64,000 bases of DNA, taken from the NCBI RefSeq assembly GCF_008704495.1, contig NZ_CP023699.1, forward strand, positions 8,122,001-8,186,000. Direction: 5' to 3'. The first letter of the stretch is position 1; every line of letters starts with the position of its first letter. Origin of the DNA: Streptomyces kanamyceticus (GTDB lineage: Bacteria; Actinomycetota; Actinomycetes; Streptomycetales; Streptomycetaceae). The position numbers and the translations under genes were made by a program. Below the pieces are notes generated by a model. That model had not been told where the DNA came from, did no database searches, and was given only the letters and a program-made list of their open reading frames with translations. Of the stretch, positions 58,297-64,000 are shown in pieces.

Positions 58297-58679
58297 GTCC
58301 CACACGATAAGCCGAGCGCCCGTCGACCCTGGCCGACGGGCCACTGGTTAGCGGCACGGCCCGGGTACTGCTAACCTTGTGTAACGACCGGCCGGAGACC
58401 CGCGTGCCAACGCAAGGATCCGGCCCACAAGTGGAGGCTCCGATCTCCCACCTGGCTGCTCCCTGGAGCGGCGGGTCACCGGTCAGGCGGTCGAAGTCTT
58501 CGAGGCTTCGGGCCGCCCGATGTGCGCCCCGCGATCACCGCGGAGGTGCTCCGGTAGTACGTGGAGCCCCTTCAGTGATCGGTCGGGGCAATTTTTTATG
58601 GCCTCGCTCGGTTGGTCGAGATAACAGACGTAACGCGGCTGTCCGCCAGACGGTCGCGTGGTGCTACCGAGGAGGATCC
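58297..58679 (+). other. Promoter and regulatory leader of infC-rpmI-rplT
   Basis: 383 bases with no gene. GGTTAGC (58346-58352) and GCTAACC (58370-58376) form an inverted repeat with 17 bases between; they overlap a possible promoter (TTAGCG, 18 bases, TAACCT at 58371-58376). A leader of about 300 bases follows, containing the attenuator-like hairpin at 58566-58597 and then GAGGAGG before the AUC start. Confidence 0.65.
58566..58597 (+). terminator. Attenuator-like terminator in the infC leader
   Basis: GCCCC (58566-58570) pairs with GGGGC (58585-58589), followed by AATTTTTT. The T6 run (58592-58597) is striking in this GC-rich genome. It lies about 80 bases before infC and well downstream of the promoter, as expected for premature termination in a ribosomal-protein operon leader. 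Confidence 0.6.
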
Positions 58680-59342
58680 ATCAGCGCCGAGCCCCGCATC
58701 AACGACCGGATTCGCGTTCCCGAGGTGCGACTTGTCGGTCCCAGCGGCGAGCAGGTCGGGATTGTTCCGCTTGCCAAGGCCCTGGAGCTTGCGCAGGAGT
58801 ACGACCTTGACCTGGTCGAGGTCGCGGCGAACGCCCGACCGCCCGTGTGCAAGCTCATGGACTACGGGAAGTTCAAGTACGAGTCGGCCATGAAGGCCCG
58901 TGAGGCGCGCAAGAACCAGGCGCACACGGTCATCAAGGAGATGAAGCTCCGGCCGAAGATCGACCCGCACGACTATGACACCAAGAAGGGTCACGTCGTC
59001 CGGTTCCTCAAGCAGGGCGACAAGGTCAAGATCACGATCATGTTCCGTGGTCGCGAGCAGTCCCGCCCCGAGCTGGGCTTCCGACTGCTGCAGCGTCTCG
59101 CTTCGGACGTCGAGGACCTCGGGTTCATCGAGTCGAACCCGAAGCAGGACGGCCGAAACATGATCATGGTTCTCGGTCCGCACAAGAAGAAGACCGAGGC
59201 GATGGCCGAGGCCCGTGAGGCCCAGGCGGCTCGCAAGGCGGACGCGAAGGCCAACCCGGGCCGCTCGCAGAACTCCGCCGAGGACGAGGAGCCTTCCGAG
59301 GCCCCCGCCGAGGCCCCGGCTGAGGCTCCCGCCGAGGCCTGA
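58680..59342 (+). CDS. infC: Translation initiation factor IF-3
   Basis: 220 residues. Binds the 30S subunit and checks start-codon pairing. Conserved N-domain ([20 protein letters not shown] in parts) and C-domain ([25 protein letters not shown] in parts), with a Glu/Ala/Pro-rich tail. The frame has no ATG, GTG or TTG near the right place; AUC at 58680, directly after GAGGAGGATCC, is the evident start. A non-canonical start fits the known autoregulation of infC, where IF-3 disfavours its own mRNA. Confidence 0.95.
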   Translation: MSAEPRINDRIRVPEVRLVGPSGEQVGIVPLAKALELAQEYDLDLVEVAANARPPVCKLMDYGKFKYESAMKAREARKNQAHTVIKEMKLRPKIDPHDYDTKKGHVVRFLKQGDKVKITIMFRGREQSRPELGFRLLQRLASDVEDLGFIESNPKQDGRNMIMVLGPHKKKTEAMAEAREAQAARKADAKANPGRSQNSAEDEEPSEAPAEAPAEAPAEA

Positions 59343-59385
59343 TCCCCGGGACGCGAGTCCAGGGGATGCCAACTGACACATCTGA

Positions 59386-59425
59386 CGCTCCCGGATGCCC
59401 GGTTTCACGACCGGGCATCGGAGCG
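59386..59425 (+). promoter_or_regulatory. Stable hairpin between infC and rpmI
   Basis: GATGCCCGGT pairs with ACCGGGCATC (59394-59403 with 59410-59419) and an outer 6-bp stem (59386-59391 with 59420-59425) continues after a 2-base bulge. It ends 10 bases before the rpmI ribosome-binding site and could be a partial terminator or a ribosomal-protein binding site. Confidence 0.5.
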
Positions 59426-59450
59426 CCACTGACGAGGAGAGAACGGCGCT

Positions 59451-59645
59451 ATGCCGAAGAACAAGTCGCACAGCGGTGCCAGCAAGCGCTTCAAGGTCAC
59501 CGGCTCCGGCAAGGTGCTCCGTGAGCGCGCCGGCAAGCGCCACCTGCTCGAGCACAAGTCGTCGCGCCTGACGCGCCGCCTCACCGGCAACGCCGAGATG
59601 GCCCCGGGCGACGCCAAGAAGATCAAGAAGCTTCTCGGCAAGTGA
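59451..59645 (+). CDS. rpmI: Ribosomal protein bL35
   Basis: 64 residues, highly basic, [21 protein letters not shown] (start only) with the usual KSSRLTRRL segment. Structural protein of the 50S subunit. GAGGAG precedes the ATG. Second gene of the infC operon. Confidence 0.97.
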   Translation: MPKNKSHSGASKRFKVTGSGKVLRERAGKRHLLEHKSSRLTRRLTGNAEMAPGDAKKIKKLLGK

Positions 59646-59673
59646 GTTCGGGTGCCGGACACGGCACCTGAAC
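59646..59673 (+). promoter_or_regulatory. Hairpin between rpmI and rplT
   Basis: GTTCGGGTGCC (59646-59656) pairs with GGCACCTGAAC (59663-59673) with one G-U pair and a 6-base loop, directly after the rpmI stop. It has no T run. It may stabilise or end part of the transcript. Confidence 0.45.
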
Positions 59674-59741
59674 TCTGACCGGGACCCAATCGATACCGGG
59701 TCGTGTGAGTCCAACCACGGCCCCGCTACAAGGAGTAAAAA

Positions 59742-60128
59742 GTGGCACGCGTCAAGCGGGCAGTAAACGCCCACAAGAAGCGTCGGGCGATCCTCGAGGC
59801 GGCCAGCGGTTACCGCGGCCAGCGGTCGCGCCTGTACCGCAAGGCCAAGGAGCAGGTCACCCACTCTCTGGTCTACAACTACAACGACCGCAAGAAGCGC
59901 AAGGGCGACTTCCGTCAGCTGTGGATCCAGCGCATCAATGCCGCTGCCCGCCAGAACGGCATGACGTACAACCGCCTCATCCAGGGTCTGAAGGCCGCCA
60001 ACATCGAGGTGGACCGCAAGATCCTCGCGGAGCTGGCCGTCAACGACCAGAACGCGTTCGCCGCGCTGGTCGAGGTTGCGCAGAAGGCGCTGCCCTCGGA
60101 CGTCAACGCGCCCAAGGCTGCTGCCTGA
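59742..60128 (+). CDS. rplT: Ribosomal protein bL20
   Basis: 128 residues from GTG 59742 after AAGGAG. Basic N-terminal helix ([18 protein letters not shown]) and globular C-domain ([20 protein letters not shown] in parts). Early assembly protein of the 50S subunit and, in other bacteria, repressor of its own operon. A terminator hairpin follows. Confidence 0.97.
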   Translation: MARVKRAVNAHKKRRAILEAASGYRGQRSRLYRKAKEQVTHSLVYNYNDRKKRKGDFRQLWIQRINAAARQNGMTYNRLIQGLKAANIEVDRKILAELAVNDQNAFAALVEVAQKALPSDVNAPKAAA

Positions 60129-60152
60129 GCCGTGCGTTTCTGAGCGCCCCCC

Positions 60153-60185
60153 CGGACCCGTAGGCCAGATTGGCCTGCGGGTCCG
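60153..60185 (+). terminator. Terminator hairpin after rplT
   Basis: CGGACCCGTAGGCC (60153-60166) pairs with GGCCTGCGGGTCCG (60172-60185) with one G-U pair and a 5-base loop. No T run. Confidence 0.8.
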
Positions 60186-60221
60186 AGTGCGTCCGCCGTC
60201 TGTTCCCCGCGGGCCGTGCCG

Positions 60222-60281
60222 GGCTGGTCGCGCCCACGCGGCGGAGCCGCAAATTGACACAGCCCCGCGCCCCTTACGGGG
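60222..60281 (-). repeat. Dispersed streptomycete intergenic repeat, copy B
   Basis: Read on the minus strand: CCCCGTAAGGGGCGCGGGG (60263-60281), then about 29 bases including GCGGCTCCGCCGCGTGG, then GCGCGACCAGCC (60222-60233). The end blocks match copy A at 20853-20887 except for one base. Confidence 0.6.
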
Positions 60282-60305
60282 CCCCCTATCCCCGAAGGTG
60301 AGTTC

Positions 60306-61151
60306 ATGGTCGACGCTCCTGAGTTGATCTCTCCCAAGTCGCCCCGCGTCAGCGCCGCACGGCGGCTCGCCAAGCGGAATTTCCGGGGGAAGGAGCGGCT
60401 GTTCCTCGCCGAGGGGCCGCAGGCCGTGCGGGAGGCCGCCGCGCACGCGGAGACGCTCGTCGAGCTGTTCGCCACCGTCGACGCCGCCGAGCGCTACGCC
60501 GACATCGTCGGCGAGGCCCGTGCCGCGGGGGCCCGGGTGCACCTCGCCGACGAGGACGTCGTCGCCGACATCTCGACGACCGTGACGCCGCAGGGACTCG
60601 TCGGCGTCTGCCGGTTCGTGGACACGCCGTTCGAGGAGATCCTCGCCGCGCGGCCCAAGCTCGTCGCCGTCCTCGCGCACGTGCGCGACCCCGGCAACGC
60701 GGGCACCGTGCTGCGCTGCGCCGACGCCGCGGGCGCCGAGGCCGTCGTCCTGACCGACGCCTCCGTGGACCTCTACAACCCCAAGTCCGTGCGGGCGTCC
60801 GTCGGTTCGCTGTTCCATCTTCCGGTGGCCGTCGGCGTACCCGTCGAGAAGGCCGTACAGGGGCTGAAGGACACGGGCGTACGCATCCTGGCCGCCGACG
60901 GCGTGGGCGCGGACGACCTCGACACGGAGCTCGACAAGGGCACCATGGGCACCCCCACCGCCTGGGTCTTCGGCAACGAGGCCTGGGGGCTGCCGGAGGA
61001 GACCCGCGCACTCGCCGACGCGGTGGTGCGCGTTCCGATCCACGGCAGAGCCGAGAGCCTCAACCTCGCCACCGCGGCCGCCGTGTGCCTCTATGCCTCC
61101 GCCCGTGCACAGCGCGCCGCCGGAGGGTGCCGCTCCGTCACATCGAGCTAG
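60306..61151 (+). CDS. SpoU/TrmH-family RNA 2'-O-methyltransferase
   Basis: 281 residues. An N-terminal substrate-binding domain (about 1-105) and the SpoU knot: NAGTVLRCADAAGAE, VFGNEAWGLPEE and HGRAESLNLATAAAV. Methylates a ribose in rRNA or tRNA; the site cannot be read from sequence. AAGGTGAG precedes ATG 60306. Confidence 0.92.
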   Translation: MVDAPELISPKSPRVSAARRLAKRNFRGKERLFLAEGPQAVREAAAHAETLVELFATVDAAERYADIVGEARAAGARVHLADEDVVADISTTVTPQGLVGVCRFVDTPFEEILAARPKLVAVLAHVRDPGNAGTVLRCADAAGAEAVVLTDASVDLYNPKSVRASVGSLFHLPVAVGVPVEKAVQGLKDTGVRILAADGVGADDLDTELDKGTMGTPTAWVFGNEAWGLPEETRALADAVVRVPIHGRAESLNLATAAAVCLYASARAQRAAGGCRSVTSS

Positions 61152-61204
61152 TAGTGTGACGGGCTCGGGGCCCACTGCACGGTCCGAGAGGTGGGGTACG
61201 GGGA

Positions 61205-62347
61205 ATGAGTGTCGGCACGAGCAGAGCACCGGGGGCACCGGACTTCGTCCGGACCCGCGCGGACCGCGGCGGTCCCGGTGATCTCGGCGACCTCGGCCTC
61301 GACCCCGACGAACTGCCCGACGGCCTCGTCGTCGCGGACGAGACGGGCCACGTCATCTGCTTCAACGCGGCGGCGGTCCGGATCACCGCGGTCCGCGCCG
61401 CCGACGCCCTCGGCGCCCCGCTGGAGCGCGCGCTCCCTTTAGAGGACCTCGAAGGCCGCCGCTGGTGGCAGCTGACCGATCCCTACGGCGGCCTCGCCAT
61501 CCGCGTCCGTCAGCCCGAGCGCAATCTGCTGCTGCCCGGCGGCCGTGAGGTCCTGGTCTCCGCCCGCTACGTGCGCACCGCACGCACCGGACCCGTCCGC
61601 CGCCTCGTCGTCTCGATCAGGGACACCGAGGCCCGCCGCCGCACCGAGCGCAGCCATGCCGAGCTGATCGCCACGGTCGCCCATGAGCTCCGCTCGCCCC
61701 TCACCTCGGTCAAGGGCTTCACGGCGACCCTCCTCGCCAAGTGGGAGCGGTTCACCGACGACCAGAAGAAGCTGATGCTGGAGACGGTGGACGCGGACGC
61801 CAACCGCGTCACGCGGCTGATCGCCGAGCTCCTCGACATCTCCCGCATCGACTCCGGACGCCTGGAGCTGCGCCGTCAGCCCGTCGACATAGGCGCGGCG
61901 GTCGGCAGGCACATCCAGGCGTACGTCGCCGCGGGACAGGACGCGGACCGCTTCCTGCTGCGGATCCAGCAGCCGCTGCCCGATCTGTGGGCGGACCCCG
62001 ACAAGGTCGACCAGGTGCTCAGCAACCTGATCGAAAATGCGGTGCGGCACGGCGAGGGAACCGTCACCATCGACGTGGCGCCCTTCTCGTCACCGCGCGA
62101 GCGGGGCGGCGCCGAGACCGCCGTGACCGTGAGCGACGAGGGTCCCGGCATTCCGGAGGAATCCATGGGCCGCGTCTTCACCCGCTTCTGGCGGGGCAGC
62201 AAGCGCGGCGGGACAGGACTGGGTCTTTACATCGTGAAGGGCATCGTGGAAGCGCACGGCGGGTCGATCACCGTCGGCCGTGCCCCCGGCGGCGGTGCCC
62301 AGTTCCGATTTACGTTGCCCGTGGGCACTCCGGCGTATCTTCTCTGA
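61205..62347 (+). CDS. ohkA: Orphan sensor histidine kinase OhkA, with a TTA codon
   Basis: 380 residues, no transmembrane helix. PAS-like domain (about 38-145: DGLVVADETGHVICFNAAAV in parts), HisKA with VAHELRSPLTS (phospho-acceptor His160) and HATPase (NLIENAVRHGEG, DEGPGIPEE, GTGLGLYIVKGI). No response regulator is adjacent. By position (between the SpoU gene and pheS) it corresponds to S. coelicolor OhkA, which affects antibiotic production and differentiation. Codon 79 (61439-61441) is TTA, so translation should depend on the bldA tRNA. Confidence 0.9.
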   Translation: MSVGTSRAPGAPDFVRTRADRGGPGDLGDLGLDPDELPDGLVVADETGHVICFNAAAVRITAVRAADALGAPLERALPLEDLEGRRWWQLTDPYGGLAIRVRQPERNLLLPGGREVLVSARYVRTARTGPVRRLVVSIRDTEARRRTERSHAELIATVAHELRSPLTSVKGFTATLLAKWERFTDDQKKLMLETVDADANRVTRLIAELLDISRIDSGRLELRRQPVDIGAAVGRHIQAYVAAGQDADRFLLRIQQPLPDLWADPDKVDQVLSNLIENAVRHGEGTVTIDVAPFSSPRERGGAETAVTVSDEGPGIPEESMGRVFTRFWRGSKRGGTGLGLYIVKGIVEAHGGSITVGRAPGGGAQFRFTLPVGTPAYLL

Positions 62348-62496
62348 TCCGCCCGAGCACCGCCCGCGGGCTCTTTCACCTGCGTCACCCCCGTTAGACT
62401 CGATCCTTGGCACGTTTGCGTCCCCGTATGTGGACGATTCGTCTCCGAGTCGTAGACGGGGACCATCAGCCAAGCCAACCGGAAGCACGGGAAGAG

Positions 62497-63627
62497 ATGT
62501 CCGCACCGAACAAGTCGTACGACCCTGTCGAGGTCGAGGCACTGAAACCTGAAGAGATCGAGCGCATGCGGGACGAGGCGCTGGCCGCCTTCACCGCCGC
62601 CGACTCCCTCGACGCGCTCCAGGAGGCCAAGGTCGCGCACACCGGCGGCACCTCGCCGCTGGCGCTGGCCAACCGCGAGATCGGCGCGCTGCCCCCGCAG
62701 GCCAAGGCCGAGGCCGGCAAGCGCGTCGGCATGGCGCGCGGCGCCGTGAGCAAGGCGCTCGCGGCCCGCCAGAGCGAGCTCGAGGCCGAGCGCGACGCCC
62801 GCGTCCTGGTCGAGGAGGCGGTCGACGTCACGCTGCCGTACGACCGCACGCCCGCGGGCGCCCGGCACCCGCTGACCACGATGATGGAGCGCGTCGCCGA
62901 CGTCTTCGTCTCGATGGGCTACGAGGTCGCCGAGGGCCCCGAGGTCGAGGCGGAGTGGTTCAACTTCGACGCCCTCAACTTCACCCCGGACCACCCGGCC
63001 CGGCAGATGCAGGACACCTTCTTCGTCCAGGGGCCCGAGGGCGCCCAGGGCGACGAATCCGGTGTCGTGCTGCGCACGCACACCTCGCCCGTGCAGGCCC
63101 GTGCGCTCATCGAGCGCCGCGAGCCGCCGGTCTACATCGTCTGCCCCGGCCGCGTGTACCGCACGGACGAGCTGGACGCGACGCACACCCCGGTCTTCCA
63201 CCAGATCGAGCTGCTCGCCGTCGACGAGGGCCTGACCATGGCCGACCTCAAGGGCACCCTCGACCACATGGTCCAGGCGCTCTTCGGACCGGACATGAAG
63301 ACCCGGCTGCGGCCGAACTACTTCCCGTTCACCGAGCCGTCCGCCGAGATGGACATGGTCTGTTACGTGTGCCGCGGCGAGTCCGTCGGCAACCCCGACC
63401 GCCCCTGCCGCACCTGCGGCAGCGAGGGCTGGATCGAGCTCGGCGGCTGCGGCATGGTCAACCCCAAGGTGCTCACCGCCTGCGGCGTCGACCCCCAGAA
63501 GTACAGCGGATTCGCCTTCGGGTTCGGCATCGAGCGAATGCTGATGTTCCGCCACAACGTCGAAGACATGCGAGACATGGTCGAGGGTGACGTCAGGTTC
63601 ACCCGGCCGTTCGGGATGGAGATCTGA
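62497..63627 (+). CDS. pheS: Phenylalanyl-tRNA synthetase alpha subunit
   Basis: 376 residues from ATG 62497 with GGGAAGAG directly upstream; the open frame extends 30 codons further without a plausible start. N-terminal coiled coil (about 15-90) and class II catalytic core: [12 protein letters not shown] (motif 2 region), [19 protein letters not shown], and motif 3 [11 protein letters not shown]. Charges tRNA-Phe with PheT. TGATG overlap with pheT. Confidence 0.97.
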   Translation: MSAPNKSYDPVEVEALKPEEIERMRDEALAAFTAADSLDALQEAKVAHTGGTSPLALANREIGALPPQAKAEAGKRVGMARGAVSKALAARQSELEAERDARVLVEEAVDVTLPYDRTPAGARHPLTTMMERVADVFVSMGYEVAEGPEVEAEWFNFDALNFTPDHPARQMQDTFFVQGPEGAQGDESGVVLRTHTSPVQARALIERREPPVYIVCPGRVYRTDELDATHTPVFHQIELLAVDEGLTMADLKGTLDHMVQALFGPDMKTRLRPNYFPFTEPSAEMDMVCYVCRGESVGNPDRPCRTCGSEGWIELGGCGMVNPKVLTACGVDPQKYSGFAFGFGIERMLMFRHNVEDMRDMVEGDVRFTRPFGMEI

Positions 63628-64000
63628 TGCGGGTCCCGCTTTCCTGGCTGCGGGAGTACGTCGACCTCCCCGCCACCGAGACCGGCCGTGACGTGCAGGC
63701 CAAGCTCATCGACGTCGGCCTGGAGGTCGAGACCGTCGAGCCGCTCGGCACCGGCCTCAAGGGCCCGCTCGTCGTGGGCAAGGTCCTCACCATCGAGGAG
63801 CTGGAGGGCTTCAAGAAGCCCATCCGCTTCTGCACCGTCGACGTCGGCACCGCCAACGGCACCGGCGAACCGCAGGAGATCGTCTGCGGCGCCCGGAACT
63901 TCGCCGTCGGCGACAAGGTCGTCGTGGTCCTGCCCGGCGCCGTCCTGCCCGGCGACTTCGCCATCGCCGCGCGCAAGACGTACGGCAAGACCTCGCACGG
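63627..64000 (+). CDS. pheT: Phenylalanyl-tRNA synthetase beta subunit, N-terminal part (runs off the window)
   Basis: The first 124 codons. [14 protein letters not shown] and the tRNA-binding (EMAP-like) domain with [18 protein letters not shown] and [15 protein letters not shown] are typical of PheT. It would hold the editing and tRNA-anticodon domains further on. ATG 63627 overlaps the pheS stop by one base. Confidence 0.96.
   Translation, partial: MRVPLSWLREYVDLPATETGRDVQAKLIDVGLEVETVEPLGTGLKGPLVVGKVLTIEELEGFKKPIRFCTVDVGTANGTGEPQEIVCGARNFAVGDKVVVVLPGAVLPGDFAIAARKTYGKTSH

Noticed and set aside
58596..61238. An 880-codon open frame on the minus strand
   Set aside because: It covers infC, rpmI, rplT and the methyltransferase gene on the other strand and has no conserved sequence of its own.
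62348..62496. pheS leader considered as a T-box or Phe attenuator
   Set aside because: No T-box sequence and no run of Phe codons in a short frame could be seen.
1..64000. tRNA and rRNA genes
   Set aside because: No cloverleaf with a GGTTCRANTCC-type T arm or rRNA stretch was seen by eye; a tRNAscan run would settle it.

Overview
The window is chromosomal DNA of a streptomycete. GC content is very high with GTG and TTG starts common. Almost every gene has the expected third-position GC bias, and the gene order matches, as far as I remember it, the Streptomyces coelicolor region from arc down to pheST (about SCO1648 to SCO1594). I see no tRNA, rRNA, CRISPR, insertion sequence or prophage. This is mostly core chromosome with a few accessory genes.

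Layout. (1) 1-20.9 kb is the proteasome/pupylation locus and its conserved followers: a trmI tail, a secreted protein, ferredoxin, arc, dop, pup, an eroded endonuclease VII gene, prcB, prcA, a LacI regulator with an MFS exporter, pafA, two FKBP isomerases, pafB, pafC, a small zinc ribbon, a small membrane protein, tatA, tatC, a diacylglycerol-kinase-like gene and the helicase helY. Arc, PrcA/PrcB, Pup, Dop and PafA form one protein tagging and degradation pathway. PafB/PafC are WYL regulators. (2) 20.9-22.3 kb holds a flavin monooxygenase preceded by a short ORF ending Cys-Cys that overlaps a hairpin, a likely cysteine attenuator. (3) 22.6-27.2 kb is a five-gene conservon (rarA-E), a G-protein-like regulatory complex with a P450 whose K helix lacks ExxR. 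(4) 27.2-41 kb holds a pseudouridine synthase, an acetyltransferase, a siderophore-interacting protein under an iron box, an exonuclease, a glycine-betaine transporter whose permease is fused to two substrate-binding domains, a secreted beta-propeller-like protein, a cupin regulator with a metal-receptor-like protein, a TDT transporter divergent from a LysR regulator, and a stand-alone alanyl-tRNA-synthetase-like protein. (5) 41-52 kb holds a kinase-like phosphotransferase pair and an ethanolamine-use cluster (gamma-glutamyl hydrolase, permease, FadR-type repressor, glnA4, aldehyde dehydrogenase, SDR), followed by two tandem secreted HAD phosphatases that may supply ethanolamine or choline. 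(6) 52-58.3 kb holds a DUF2510 protein, a PLP enzyme, a proline-rich membrane protein coupled to a mycosin-like protease, an SseB-family protein and a DUF1844 protein. (7) 58.3-64 kb is infC-rpmI-rplT behind a leader with an attenuator and an AUC start, then a SpoU methyltransferase, the orphan kinase ohkA, pheS and the start of pheT.

Points that stand out: two genes carry a TTA codon (rarC and ohkA), both tied to development in S. coelicolor; there is a Cys-Cys leader peptide before the monooxygenase; the infC leader has a U6 attenuator and a non-canonical start; the endonuclease VII gene in the proteasome operon looks eroded; and a phosphatase pair sits beside the ethanolamine genes. All functional statements come from reading sequence and from memory of the families; no searches were run.
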